In this document: in pieces, positions 41,596-51,143 of the stretch
Layout: each line of letters opens with the position of its first letter
Numbering within the stretch: position 1 is the stretch's first letter
From: Taibaiella koreensis
GTDB lineage: Bacteria > Bacteroidota > Bacteroidia > Chitinophagales > Chitinophagaceae
Reading direction: 5' to 3'
DNA length: 64,000 nucleotides
NCBI RefSeq assembly: GCF_003545715.1
Contig: NZ_QVNU01000008.1
Span: 1 to 64,000, forward strand
Position numbers and translations under genes: made by a program
The notes under the pieces: model-generated
The model's input: only the letters and a program-made list of their open reading frames with translations
Databases searched by the model: none
What the model was told of the DNA's origin: nothing

Positions 41596-43641
41596 ATGAG
41601 CGTTACCCCATCTTTTGATCTTGCTTCTGCTTCGGAAAAAAACGATATTCACTTCGGTAAACTAGTTAATGGTTTGCCGGTCCCTATATTTACCTGCGAC
41701 AAAAACAACATCCTTACTTTCTATAACATAGCCGCCGCAGAGCTGTGGGGCTATCAACCCCGCATAGGGGAAGACACCTGGCACGGACGCTGGCAATTGT
41801 TCCATCCCGATGGGAAAATAATGCAACCCAAAGACAGTCCTGTGATGAAGGCACTGATGGAGGCGGAGCCACAACCTGCCGAGTTGATCGTAAAGGACGA
41901 AGATGGCGAAGTACGCCACCTGCAAGTTTACCCGGCGCTCATTCCCGGGGCAGAAAATAGGATGACGGCTGCCTGCTTTACGCTTATTGATATCAGCCGG
42001 CAAAAAAGCTGGGAAGAAAAACAGGCCGTTCTTTCCGCTATTGTAGAATCGTCCGATGATGCGATTATCAGCAAGAACCTGGACGGCATTATCACAAGCT
42101 GGAACCAGGGCGCGCAAAAAATATTCGGCTATAAAGAAGACGAAGTGTTGGGTAAGCATATTACCATCCTGATCCCTCCATCGCTGCAGGCAGAAGAAGA
42201 GCGGATCATCAGCAATATCAGAGCGGGTAATAAGATCGACCACTTTCAGACGATCCGTCTGCACAAGGATGGACACGAAATTCCGATCTCAATTACGGTG
42301 TCGCCGGTCAAAGACCCTTCCGGCAAGATCACCGGCGCTTCGAAAATCGCCAGGGATATATCGGAAAGAATCCATGCCACACGGGTGATAGAGCAGGTGG
42401 CGCACCGGCTTGAGCTACTCTATGATATCAGCAAGACTATATCGGAAGACCTGGATGTGCAAGCCATTTTGCAAAAAGCAACCGACGCCACCACGCACCT
42501 TACCGGTGCAGCCTTTGGCGCTTTTTTTTACAATACAATCGACGAGCAGGGAGAAGCCTTTATGCTCTATACCTTATCGGGAGCCGACAGATCTGCTTTC
42601 GAACAATTTGGTATGCCCAGGAATACCGCAGTATTTCACCCTACCTTCAGCGGCCTGGGCGTAGTGCGGTCCGATGATATCACGAAAGACCCCAGGTACG
42701 GTAAAAGCGCGCCTCATTATGGACAACCCCAGGGGCATTTGCCGGTAGTAAGCTACCTGGCCGTGCCCGTAATATCCGTCTCCGGCGAAGTAATCGGCGG
42801 CCTGTTCTTCGGACATCCCGAGCCGGGAATGTTCAGTGAGGAGCATGAAGATATCGTCAGCAGCATAGCGGCACAGGCCGCTACCGCATTGGACAATTCC
42901 CGGTTGTTTGAAGAAGTTAAAAGTGTCAGCGCCAAAAAGGACGAGTTCATCGCCCTGGCCAGCCACGAGCTCAAAACGCCCCTCACTTCTATCAAAGGCT
43001 ATTTGCAGATCCTTAATAAAACGGCTCAGGATGGGGTAGGGCGCCTCTTCTTCGATAAACTGATCAACCAGGTGGAAAAACTGAATTCGCTGGTCACCGA
43101 CCTGTTTGATGTGTCCAAGATCGAGGCGGGCAAACTGCAGTTCAGCCTGGAGGTATTCAATTTGCGCCAACTGCTGCAGGAGAACCTGGAGACCTTTCAG
43201 TATACAATCCAAAGCCATCGTATCATATGCGAAGACCCCGGCGACGCCATATGGATAAACGCCGATAAGCAACGTATAGAACAGGTGATCGTTAACCTGG
43301 TTACCAATGCGATCAAATATTCGCCACAGGCCGACAAGATATATGTCAACCTGTATGCACAGGATGGGAAAGCCTGCCTGGCCATAAAAGATGAAGGTAT
43401 AGGGCTGAGTAAAGAGCAGCGCCAAAAGATCTTTACCCGCTTCTACCGCGCCGAAGGGACCAACGATATCCCCGGCCTGGGACTTGGGCTCTACCTGAGT
43501 AAAGAAATTGTCGATCGCCATGAGGGAGCGCTCACCGTTTCCAGCACACCGGGACATGGTTCGGTATTCCTGGTCAAGCTGCCATTGGCCGTCCTGCCCG
43601 GCTACCGGTCTGAATGCGACAGCGGTTTGAATGATGGCTGA
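41596..43641 (+). CDS. PAS-PAS-GAF sensor histidine kinase
   Basis: A 681-residue soluble kinase. There is a PAS-like domain at about 20-140 and a second PAS at about 145-270 (IVESSDDAIISKNLDGIITS, the RDISER end). A GAF domain lies at about 285-440. HisKA has the phosphoacceptor LASHELKTPLTSIKGYLQ (about 458) and the HATPase has VNLVTNAIKYSPQADK and GLGLGLYLSKEIVDRH. It has no membrane segment or receiver. The last 17 or so codons (AVLPGYRSECDSGLNDG) lie in a 56-bp sequence repeated after the adjacent palindrome array, so the native C-terminus may have been altered. Confidence 0.92.
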   Translation: MSVTPSFDLASASEKNDIHFGKLVNGLPVPIFTCDKNNILTFYNIAAAELWGYQPRIGEDTWHGRWQLFHPDGKIMQPKDSPVMKALMEAEPQPAELIVKDEDGEVRHLQVYPALIPGAENRMTAACFTLIDISRQKSWEEKQAVLSAIVESSDDAIISKNLDGIITSWNQGAQKIFGYKEDEVLGKHITILIPPSLQAEEERIISNIRAGNKIDHFQTIRLHKDGHEIPISITVSPVKDPSGKITGASKIARDISERIHATRVIEQVAHRLELLYDISKTISEDLDVQAILQKATDATTHLTGAAFGAFFYNTIDEQGEAFMLYTLSGADRSAFEQFGMPRNTAVFHPTFSGLGVVRSDDITKDPRYGKSAPHYGQPQGHLPVVSYLAVPVISVSGEVIGGLFFGHPEPGMFSEEHEDIVSSIAAQAATALDNSRLFEEVKSVSAKKDEFIALASHELKTPLTSIKGYLQILNKTAQDGVGRLFFDKLINQVEKLNSLVTDLFDVSKIEAGKLQFSLEVFNLRQLLQENLETFQYTIQSHRIICEDPGDAIWINADKQRIEQVIVNLVTNAIKYSPQADKIYVNLYAQDGKACLAIKDEGIGLSKEQRQKIFTRFYRAEGTNDIPGLGLGLYLSKEIVDRHEGALTVSSTPGHGSVFLVKLPLAVLPGYRSECDSGLNDG

Positions 43642-43642
43642 A
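43587..43642. repeat. 56-bp repeat, left copy (kinase gene 3' end)
   Basis: The sequence from GGCCGTCCTGCCCGG to GGCTGAA, which includes the kinase stop codon, matches 43901-43956 at 49 of 56 positions in the same orientation. The two copies flank palindrome array 2. Confidence 0.88.
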
Positions 43643-43656
43643 ACCACAGACATTTT

Positions 43657-43875
43657 GCTTCTACGAAGCAATTGCAGGGTTGCTTTTATTTGTCTACAGA
43701 CATTTTGCTCCTACGGAGCAATTGCAAGGTTGCTGGTTTATTTGTCTACAGACATTTTGCTCCTACGGAGCAATTGCAAGGTTGCTGGTTTATTTGTCTA
43801 CAGACATTTTGCTCCTACGGAACAATTGCAGGGTTGCTGACTTATTTGTCTACAGACATTTTGCTCCTACGGAGC
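43657..43875. repeat. Tandem array of five palindromic units, cluster 2
   Basis: Palindromes begin at 43657, 43707, 43759, 43811 and 43863, a period of 50-52 bp. The first reads GCTTCTACGAAGC: both arms differ from the common GCTCCTACGGAGC, yet pairing is kept. The fourth (GCTCCTACGGAAC) has lost one pair. Units are separated by the same CTACAGACATTTT and AATTGCARGGTTG blocks as cluster 1. Confidence 0.92.
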
Positions 43876-43900
43876 AATTACTATCTCCGGAGCGGTTACA

Positions 43901-43956
43901 GGCCGTCCTGTCCGGCTACCGGTCGGAACGCGACAGCGGTCTGAACGGTAGCTGAA
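43901..43956. repeat. 56-bp repeat, right copy
   Basis: GGCCGTCCTGTCCGG to GTAGCTGAA, a direct repeat of the end of the kinase gene. The kinase frame is preserved here too (AVLSGYRSERDSGLNGS then stop), with seven substitutions and no indels. Confidence 0.88.
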
Positions 43957-44075
43957 CTAAATTGTTCCTTCTCCCAGCTTTACGCTTGATCCTTCAGCCA
44001 TGGTCTTATGCCTGGCTAAACAACATAACTATCGCTTTGCTATAGCCAGCACTGTACCCGCGTAAAAAAGAGGAC

Positions 44076-45002
44076 CTAGGCTGCAGACAGCCGCTTAAAT
44101 CCCGAAGGGGCCATTTTGTATCGTTTTTTAAATGCTGCGGAGAAATAGTCGGTACGCCGGAACCCACTCAAGGTACTGATCTCGGCAATGGGCAGATCGG
44201 TAGTGCGCAGCAGCAGCTCTGCGTGCTTGAGCCGGAGCGCTTGTATGTACTGGTGTGGCGCGTAGGCACTGAATTGTTTAAATATTCTGCTAAAGTGAAA
44301 AGGGCTGGCATAGCAATGACGTGCCAGACCGGCCAATGTGATCTCCTCCATGAAATGTTCGAAGATATAAGACTTGGCTCTTTCTATGGTACCTGCATGA
44401 TTACGGATCATGCGTCTGTCGAGCAGCCTGGTATGGACCTGGCCCATAAGGGTATCCAGCAATGTGCTTACAAGATCTTTTACCAGCAAGGCTATATGTT
44501 CTTCTTTTGCCTGCAAGGCCTGCAGCTTACCCAGGTAGTAATATATATACTCCAACTCAGGCGTACCGGCGATCTGTAACGATACATAGCTGTTGCCATA
44601 ATGCTGTACCTGAGGTGTAACGCCATACTGCTCTTTTAGCATGCGGAAAATGGCATCGGGCTGGTCAAAACAAGCATACACCAATGGTTGGGTCTGCACT
44701 GTTCCCGGCAGTATCTTATATCGGGGCTTGTCGATAAAAATATGCCCGTTATAGCCGCCGGGCATGCCCAATGGCGGCATGAACAGCGGATTGTCGCCTT
44801 GCATAAAGAAGACGGTGAAACAACGGTTGCCGCCAGTATCTGCTGCAACCTGCTTCCAGGCATCCTGCCCGGGTCCGGCGATGCCGATGATCCCCGAAGT
44901 AGCGGGTGTTTTAAAGTCGAGCAATCTGCCGCCCTCAGCGGACATAGTGCGATTGCCTGCATCAGCGTAGGGTACGCTGAGCGTTGCCATTTCTGTTACC
45001 AT
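44076..45002 (-). CDS. AraC family transcriptional regulator
   Basis: A 308-residue protein. Residues about 205-305 hold the two-helix-turn-helix AraC domain (ITLAGLARHCYASPFHFSRI, then FKQFSAYAPHQYIQ and ISTLSGFRRTDYFSAAFKKR). The N-terminal 190 residues have no domain I can name confidently. It may sense a small molecule. No neighbouring gene is clearly its target. An internal ATG at residue 5 or 20 could be the true start. Confidence 0.88.
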   Translation of the reverse strand: MVTEMATLSVPYADAGNRTMSAEGGRLLDFKTPATSGIIGIAGPGQDAWKQVAADTGGNRCFTVFFMQGDNPLFMPPLGMPGGYNGHIFIDKPRYKILPGTVQTQPLVYACFDQPDAIFRMLKEQYGVTPQVQHYGNSYVSLQIAGTPELEYIYYYLGKLQALQAKEEHIALLVKDLVSTLLDTLMGQVHTRLLDRRMIRNHAGTIERAKSYIFEHFMEEITLAGLARHCYASPFHFSRIFKQFSAYAPHQYIQALRLKHAELLLRTTDLPIAEISTLSGFRRTDYFSAAFKKRYKMAPSGFKRLSAA

Positions 45003-45460
45003 AAAATTCCGGTCTTATTGTCTGTTAAATCTTCTTATGGGCATCTCGAAGGGATACCCGGAATTTGCACACGCAACGATTCTGATCTGTTGTATTCCTG
45101 CCTGGTTGCTTACCGGTTCTTCAATAAAGGTTCTTCAATGAGGTCCGGCTGCGATACGCTGCAACCGGACCAGCCCCCAGTGAAAAAAGAACTTTGTATA
45201 GCATCATGTCCTCAATCAAGACAGACGAAATAGTCGTTAGTACTATACGGCAGGAACGCTTAAAAAGACCTGAATGATATATTGAAGGTTGGGCCAAAAC
45301 CAGCGAAATAGCAAAAAAACACAATCCCTGCCAGGCTGGGTTCAGACTTCCCTGAAAACAGGTAGCGCGCCGGCACCTGCTTACCAGTAGATCAAAAATC
45401 AGAACAAATCGTGCGCCATTACTGCGCGGCTTGCTTATGTTTGCATGAATAAACCAAACA
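45003..45460. other. Intergenic region without a supported gene
   Basis: This 458-bp gap between the divergent AraC and Crp/Fnr genes probably holds their promoters. Short reading frames on both strands have no coding character. TTCTTCAATRARG occurs twice in tandem near 45119-45140. I saw nothing else. Confidence 0.4.
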
Positions 45461-46030
45461 ATGGAACAGCTTTGGAAAAGATTGGATCACTATGCGCCGC
45501 TTTCGGCGGAAAGCCGCGCCGCCTGGGCAGGTATGATTACCGAACGCCGTGTGAAGAAAAATGATTTTTTCATCAGAGAAGGTGATGTTCCCCGCACGGT
45601 TGCCTTCGTAAGCAAAGGTCTGTTCTCCCAGTATTTCATTACGGAAGACGGGAATACCGTGATCAAGCGGTTTTTCCCGGAAGCTTATTTTATGGCATCG
45701 ATGAGCGCCCTGCTTCAGAAAGGACCAAGCCGGTTTACGATAAAGGCCCTGGAAGCAAGTAGTATATTGGAATATAATTTCGACCGCTTTAAAGAATTGA
45801 CGGTACAGTATGCTGACATTGCTGCTTTATACATTCGCTATATGGAGCTGCATTGGATCATCGAAAAAGAGCCCCTGGAAATCTCCTTGCGCCACGACAA
45901 TGCTACCACCCGGTATCTCGACTTCCGGGAAGCCTATCCGGGCCTGGAGCCCCGCCTTAAACAACATGAAGTGGCGGCCTATGTAGGCGTAACGCCTACC
46001 CAGCTCAGCCGTATCCGCGCAGCGCTGTAA
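45461..46030 (+). CDS. Crp/Fnr family transcriptional regulator
   Basis: A 189-residue protein with a cyclic-nucleotide-binding-type beta roll in residues about 15-115 (FFIREGDVPRTVAFVSKGLF and EDGNTVIKRFFPEAYF). The C-terminal helix-turn-helix is VAAYVGVTPTQLSRIRAAL. It lacks the FNR cysteine cluster. The effector is unknown. It lies 80 bp upstream of the cupin gene on the same strand and may regulate it. Confidence 0.9.
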   Translation: MEQLWKRLDHYAPLSAESRAAWAGMITERRVKKNDFFIREGDVPRTVAFVSKGLFSQYFITEDGNTVIKRFFPEAYFMASMSALLQKGPSRFTIKALEASSILEYNFDRFKELTVQYADIAALYIRYMELHWIIEKEPLEISLRHDNATTRYLDFREAYPGLEPRLKQHEVAAYVGVTPTQLSRIRAAL

Positions 46031-46110
46031 ACGGCTTCATTTTCTCAACATAAGTAAATGTTTTACGCTGCAGCCCGGCCGATCTTTGTCGCAGCAAAAT
46101 CAAGAACAAC

Positions 46111-46641
46111 ATGCAAACGACTAAAGATTACCTGAACGACCAGCTTAAAGACAAAACGGTGGTCTTCCTCCCGGGAGAAGGCGAAGCGATCGCGATCAAT
46201 GGCAATAAGATCACCCTTAAGGTGACCAGCGATCTATCCAACGATCAGCTCGGCGTTTACGAGATACTGCTGCAGCCTGGTACCATCGGCGCCCGGCTGC
46301 ATTATCACCGCTTTATGGACGAGACTTTTATCGTCAATAAGGGAACGCTGACGGTGAGCCTGGAAGATCGTGAAATAACGGTGCCCGAAGGTGGCCTGGT
46401 CTTCATCCCCAGGATGAGCCCCCATGGTTTCCGGAATGACTCAGCTGCAGCAGTAACCGTTACCCTGCTGTTCCATCCCGGCCAGCAAAGGGAAGGTTTC
46501 TTCTACGGATTGAAGGCAATACTGGAAGAAGAACCTGTCGATCCGGCCAAATACCTGAAGCTTTACCAAAAATACGACAGCTTCCCCCTGGATGTTGATC
46601 AAATGCTGCCGCTGCCCGATCCGGCGGCAAAGCCGCAATAA
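46111..46641 (+). CDS. Cupin domain protein
   Basis: A 176-residue protein with a single cupin barrel. The first motif GTIGARLHYHRFMDETFIVN gives His/His/Glu metal ligands, and the second motif LVFIPRMSPHGFRNDS gives the final His. The metal and substrate are unknown; such proteins can be dioxygenases, isomerases or sensors. It is between the Crp/Fnr and DUF4268 genes on the same strand. Confidence 0.88.
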   Translation: MQTTKDYLNDQLKDKTVVFLPGEGEAIAINGNKITLKVTSDLSNDQLGVYEILLQPGTIGARLHYHRFMDETFIVNKGTLTVSLEDREITVPEGGLVFIPRMSPHGFRNDSAAAVTVTLLFHPGQQREGFFYGLKAILEEEPVDPAKYLKLYQKYDSFPLDVDQMLPLPDPAAKPQ

Positions 46642-46675
46642 TAGTACCTTTGCCGGGCTATTAAAAACAATCTTT

Positions 46676-47137
46676 TTGTACACAAGAGAAGAGTCCTCGG
46701 CCATCAGGGAAGCCTTCTGGAAAGCCTTTGGTCAATATATGGCCCTGCAGCTGTCTGCTGAAGGCCTTCGTATCAACTGGATCAATTACCGCACCGGCAT
46801 CCGTCACCTGCAGTTCAGGATGGAGGCGGAACGAAAGCAGGCCTCTATCGGCATAGTGCTGTCCGATCCCGACGCCGGCATCCGGGAGCTGATGATGGAG
46901 CAGTTCCGGGAGCTCAGGCCCATGCTGGAAAGGCATACCGGCGAAGCCTGGCAATGGGAAGAGCACACGGACAAGGGGCAGGGCAGGGTGGTGAGTAGCA
47001 TCGGCACCTGCATAGAAGGCGTCAGCATTTTCCGGCAGGATGACTGGCCTGCCCTCATCTCTTTTTTTAAGCCCCGGATGATTGCCCTGGACGCGTTCTG
47101 GACCGATGCTCAGTATGGCTTTGAGCTATTCCGCTAG
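46676..47137 (+). CDS. DUF4268 domain protein
   Basis: About 153 residues if translation begins at TTG 46676 (LYTREESSAIREAFWKAFGQ). This family usually starts right at this point, and the only upstream ATG (46592) lies inside the cupin gene in another frame. Conserved parts include INWINYRTGIRHLQFRMEAE and the terminal LDAFWTDAQYGFELFR. Function is unknown. It starts 34 bp after the cupin stop. Confidence 0.78.
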   Translation: MYTREESSAIREAFWKAFGQYMALQLSAEGLRINWINYRTGIRHLQFRMEAERKQASIGIVLSDPDAGIRELMMEQFRELRPMLERHTGEAWQWEEHTDKGQGRVVSSIGTCIEGVSIFRQDDWPALISFFKPRMIALDAFWTDAQYGFELFR

Positions 47138-47149
47138 CCGGATCTTGCA

Positions 47150-49669
47150 TTACAGGGCCAGCACTATTCTTCCCCGTACACCCCAGCCGGTAATGCCGGG
47201 ATGGTCGAGATAGGAAAAACGCCGTACGACATCTACCCGCAACACTTTGAAGATATTGGAAATACCCAGGCTGGCCTCGATATAAGGCGCCTGGTCCAGG
47301 CTATACATACACTGACGGCCCCGATTATCGACCGGGAAGTCGAAAAGGCCCTGGGATTTGCGCCGAGGCAGGTTATCGCTGCCGATGCTGCCGTACAACG
47401 CCTTGAAAGAGGCCACTTCCCGTAGCTGCAGCTTGTTGAGCAGCGGTACTTTATTGAGGAAAAAGCCATTAAAAGAATGATCGATATAGAGGCTCACATA
47501 CCGGTCGCTGGCAAACTCCATAAAGTTCATCAGGTTGTAGGACTGCAGCTGGTAAGCATAGCTCTGGTTGGCTTTGTGGATATACAGCAGCGGAAAGGGT
47601 ATATGCCCCCATACGCGGCCACCTTCCAGGACCACATCCGAATAGCCCAGCTGCGACAGGTAAAACCGCTTGAATATATTCAACGTGAGGCTCCGGTAAC
47701 TGTAGTCGGCACCCATAAGGCCTTTAATGCCCATAGTACCCCTTAGCGTGACAATAGGGTAGGCGTTGAATACCGGCCGCCGGAATTTCTTTCCCTGGTA
47801 AAATTGCTCATGAGGCGCCCAGCGGATCTCGCCGCTTAATTCCGTAAGGGTAAGCTCGCGCCGCAAGACGGGCTGGCCGTTTTGCCCCATACGGTAGACC
47901 AGGCCCCCGGCGGGCGTTTGCACGCTATGGCTGAAGCCGGCCCGGAAAGCTAAATGCTCCCGGGTCTCGTGAACATATTCGGCCTGCCATTTCCTGTTGT
48001 AGTACCATTTATCGTTATTACCTCTTTTGAATGAAAGCAGGAAGTTATCTTCCTCCACGAAGGCCAGGTCCTGGCCGGGGATCTGTGTTTCGTAGCTATA
48101 GCGCAGGCTGATAGAGCGCACCGGGAATTCGAATATAGAGCGGTTGGTAAGCGAATAAGTAACGCCGGCGTTGTATTTCCATTGCTTGTCCCGGAAGCCA
48201 TAAGCTACATGCCCTTCAAACATGAACTTCTTGCTGAAGTCGACAGTGGTACGCCCACCCAGCTTCAGGCGCAGCCCCTCAACCGGGTTAAAGCTATAGA
48301 AAGAACCTACCGGACCAATCTCTACAGGGCCCAACACCTCGTATCCCGAGAGCGCCAGAGTAAGGATATTGGCCGCCCGCTTAAAGGCAGGCAGCCGCTT
48401 TAATGTGTCGAGATGCGCCGATACATTGGCTTCCGCAGCGGTTTGACCGGCAGGACGCAGCTTGTCCCATGCCACATCGGGCAATGCATCGGCAGGCCGC
48501 TCCTGTTCTTTGAGGAGACTGTCCGGCGCTATCGCATGCCGGTAGCCGGAAACGGAGACCATTCTTTCTCCATAGAGCCCTTTCTTTTGCGAGAAGATAT
48601 ACAGCTCCATGCCCAGGTTGCTTTGCTTCAGATAATAGTTGCCCGAATCGCTGCGCTGGTAATCCAGGCTTATCTTCAGCCCTTTTACCCAATTGAGGTT
48701 AATGTTCCGGCTCACCGTCATTTCGGCCTGCGACACGGCATAGCTGCCATCCAGCCTGATGAGCAATGTACCCTTGAACAGCAGATCGATCTTATTTCTC
48801 GGGAAAAAGGACAGTTCTATTTGCCAGGGCGTGGTATCCTTGATGGTATCAGTAATGTAATATTTGTAAAAAGAAGGCGCCAGGCCTGCTATAGGGCTCA
48901 AAAGCTGTTGATCGCCCAGAAGAATGTTGTTGTCGTAGATATCGGTGCTGCTATAGATCTTATCGAGATAAGCCTCCAGGCCATTGTCGTCGATAATGCC
49001 GCTGAGCATAGCTTTCTTCTCTCCGAACAGTGTGTTGGTAGTACGCCCTGCGGGATCGCGGGAATAGCGGCTGGCCTTTTCGTGTACAAATACAGGTAAG
49101 GCGGCTTTACCTGCTACCTTTCCCGTGTCCGCATTTTGATAAAGATACGTCGCCAATGCGGCCTTTTTCGCCGGCTTTTTACTGTCCCTGTCCTTAAGGA
49201 GGGAAACCTGGAGTTTTTCGTAACGGGTATAGGAAAGGGGACCGGTCCCGGTGGCATAGTTACGGTCCTTGTGATCGATCACCTGGCGGATGAGGGCGAC
49301 AGCCGGGTTGTCCCTGTTGCGGTATTTTTCCTTGCTGCTGCTCACCGAGACTTCGGCGAGCATAGCGCCCTGCTCTTCCAGCCGTATATCGAGGGCCTGC
49401 AGGGATTTTCCGGCCAGGGGCAGCAATAGCTCTTTATAGCCCAGCATAAACACCCACAGGCTGTCGGCCCGCGCGGGCGCGTCAAGCAGAAAACGGCCAT
49501 CTTCGTCGGTAAAGCCACCAATAGCTGTACCGGGAACACTTACCGTTACAAAAGAGAGCGGCGCTCCGGTCTTCTTGTCCTTTACTTGCCCTCCGATCTT
49601 TTCCTGCGCCCAAAGACTGCTCCCGGTCAACAAGCCGGCCAGCAGGAGCCAAATGCCAAATCCATTCAT
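47150..49669 (-). CDS. DUF5686 outer-membrane protein with carboxypeptidase-like N-terminal domain
   Basis: An 839-residue protein with a signal peptide (MNGFGIWLLLAGLLTGSSLW). It has a CarboxypepD_reg-like beta-sandwich (GGQVKDKKTGAPLSFVTVSV, then PGTAIGGFTDEDGRF), followed by the long DUF5686 region ending in repeated beta-strands with aromatic caps. It finishes in FSYLDHPGITGWGVRGRIVLAL, consistent with an outer-membrane barrel. Function is unknown; related proteins are common in Bacteroidota. It is convergent with the DUF4268 gene. Confidence 0.9.
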   Translation of the reverse strand: MNGFGIWLLLAGLLTGSSLWAQEKIGGQVKDKKTGAPLSFVTVSVPGTAIGGFTDEDGRFLLDAPARADSLWVFMLGYKELLLPLAGKSLQALDIRLEEQGAMLAEVSVSSSKEKYRNRDNPAVALIRQVIDHKDRNYATGTGPLSYTRYEKLQVSLLKDRDSKKPAKKAALATYLYQNADTGKVAGKAALPVFVHEKASRYSRDPAGRTTNTLFGEKKAMLSGIIDDNGLEAYLDKIYSSTDIYDNNILLGDQQLLSPIAGLAPSFYKYYITDTIKDTTPWQIELSFFPRNKIDLLFKGTLLIRLDGSYAVSQAEMTVSRNINLNWVKGLKISLDYQRSDSGNYYLKQSNLGMELYIFSQKKGLYGERMVSVSGYRHAIAPDSLLKEQERPADALPDVAWDKLRPAGQTAAEANVSAHLDTLKRLPAFKRAANILTLALSGYEVLGPVEIGPVGSFYSFNPVEGLRLKLGGRTTVDFSKKFMFEGHVAYGFRDKQWKYNAGVTYSLTNRSIFEFPVRSISLRYSYETQIPGQDLAFVEEDNFLLSFKRGNNDKWYYNRKWQAEYVHETREHLAFRAGFSHSVQTPAGGLVYRMGQNGQPVLRRELTLTELSGEIRWAPHEQFYQGKKFRRPVFNAYPIVTLRGTMGIKGLMGADYSYRSLTLNIFKRFYLSQLGYSDVVLEGGRVWGHIPFPLLYIHKANQSYAYQLQSYNLMNFMEFASDRYVSLYIDHSFNGFFLNKVPLLNKLQLREVASFKALYGSIGSDNLPRRKSQGLFDFPVDNRGRQCMYSLDQAPYIEASLGISNIFKVLRVDVVRRFSYLDHPGITGWGVRGRIVLAL

Positions 49670-49914
49670 TAATACGTTCCGATACTTTCTGAAAAATGCT
49701 TCGTTCTTTTAGTCAGACAACCGGAGCGCCGCTTACCCTTATTCCGGGATGCCGCCGGCCCTGTTTACCAGGAGACAGCATACTACTACTAGCTGAAAGA
49801 CACACGGGAAAGAATTCCGTACTATGTCTCTGCTACAAAGACACACTTATACGTATAAACGATAGTATTCCCATTTTATTTTACCGAACTTGCAGCTGTA
49901 CCCAAAATATCTAT

Positions 49915-50403
49915 ATGATCCCATACCGAAGGCAGGGTGCTACAGGCGCTTTGCTTGATGAATACGAACGGGCCCTACACGATCTGAAACAATGTATCCT
50001 GCTTTTCGATGATAAGGAACTAGTTGTCATCGCCGACCCCTTAACGGCAGATGAACAATGCCGGTCGGTGCAAACGGTGCTCACCCATGTCGTCAGCTGC
50101 GCTTACAGCTATGCCGTCTATATCGGCAACCTGAGAGGAATGGCACTCCAAAGGCCGCTGCCGACGCTACGGCACGGCAGCGCGGCTTACCTGGAAGACC
50201 TGGACCAGGTTTTCGCATTTACCTGCGGCATACTGGAACAAGTGCCCGATACCGCGCTGGAAGAACCGGACGAGGCAGCGAAAATAAGAACCGCCTGGCA
50301 ACAGATCTATGATATAGAGCAGATGATGGAGCATGCTATCGTACATGTGCTGCGACACCGGCGTCAACTGGAGGGCTTCAGGATAGTGCTGGATAAAGGT
50401 TAG
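49915..50403 (+). CDS. DinB-like four-helix protein
   Basis: About 162 residues from ATG 49915 (MIPYRRQGATGALLDEYERA). The helical pattern with QTVLTHVVSCAYSYAVYI, then a second His-containing helix and a final EHAIVHVLRHRRQLEGF, matches the DinB/YfiT superfamily, which places three His around a metal. The activity is unknown; some members are thiol transferases. The upstream extension to 49696 has Cys-rich, non-coding composition. It is convergent with tcdA. Confidence 0.8.
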   Translation: MIPYRRQGATGALLDEYERALHDLKQCILLFDDKELVVIADPLTADEQCRSVQTVLTHVVSCAYSYAVYIGNLRGMALQRPLPTLRHGSAAYLEDLDQVFAFTCGILEQVPDTALEEPDEAAKIRTAWQQIYDIEQMMEHAIVHVLRHRRQLEGFRIVLDKG

Positions 50404-50411
50404 CCAGCCCC

Positions 50412-51143
50412 TTACCGGCTTGTTGTAATAAGATCGCGGATCACTACGGAAGCGACGACGGCGCCAAAGGTGGCCGGCAGATAGGACATGGTACCATATG
50501 CCGATTTTTTAAAATTGGAACCATCCGTCATCATCAGCGATTCCTTTACAGGCTCCTCGGGTGAAAAGACGACCTTGATACCGCTGCGAATACCGTCGCG
50601 GCGTAGCATCTTACGCAGATGCTGCGCAAAGGGACACATATAGGTCTTCGAAATATCAACGATCTCGAGCTGTGTGGGATCAAGCTTGCCACCGGCGCCC
50701 ATCGAGCTGATGAGGGGATACCCTTTATAATAGGCGGCCTTCATGAACGATAGCTTAGGCGAAATGCTATCGATAGCGTCGACCACATAATCGTAAGGCT
50801 CGGCCAGTATCTCCTCTACAGCCTTGGGCCGTATGAATTCCCTGATCACTTCCAACGCCAGCTCCGGGTTTATCGCTTTCAGGCGTTCGGCCATCAGCTC
50901 CGCTTTGCTTTGTCCATGCGTGGTAGCCAGTGCCGGCAGCTGCCGGTTGCGATTGCTGGGATCGACGGTGTCGCCGTCTACAATGGTCATGCGGCCAACG
51001 CCGCCACGACAAATAAATTCAGCGGCAAAAGAGCCCACGCCGCCCATGCCTACCACCAGTACCCGGCTGTTGGCCAGCCGCTCCAGTGCTTCCTTGCCGA
51101 TCAGTAATTCCGTACGCGACAGCCATGCCGTATCCTTCATCAT
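50412..51143 (-). CDS. tcdA: tRNA threonylcarbamoyladenosine dehydratase
   Basis: A 243-residue ThiF/MoeB/HesA-fold enzyme. The nucleotide-binding VLVVGMGGVGSFAAEFICRG (about residues 29-48), VDGDTVDPSNRNRQLPAL and VVDAIDSISPKLSFM are typical of TcdA, which converts t6A37 to cyclic ct6A in tRNAs. It lacks the rhodanese tail of MoeB. Its start overlaps the TatD stop by 4 bp (ATGA), so the two are translationally coupled. Confidence 0.93.
   Translation of the reverse strand: MMKDTAWLSRTELLIGKEALERLANSRVLVVGMGGVGSFAAEFICRGGVGRMTIVDGDTVDPSNRNRQLPALATTHGQSKAELMAERLKAINPELALEVIREFIRPKAVEEILAEPYDYVVDAIDSISPKLSFMKAAYYKGYPLISSMGAGGKLDPTQLEIVDISKTYMCPFAQHLRKMLRRDGIRSGIKVVFSPEEPVKESLMMTDGSNFKKSAYGTMSYLPATFGAVVASVVIRDLITTSR

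Noticed and set aside
45121-45324. 67-codon minus-strand frame in the AraC-Crp gap
   Set aside because: No coding character, no homology recognised, and a hydrophobic start alone is not enough.
49696-49914. N-terminal extension of the DinB-like protein
   Set aside because: Cys-rich, non-family composition; ATG 49915 starts at the expected helix.
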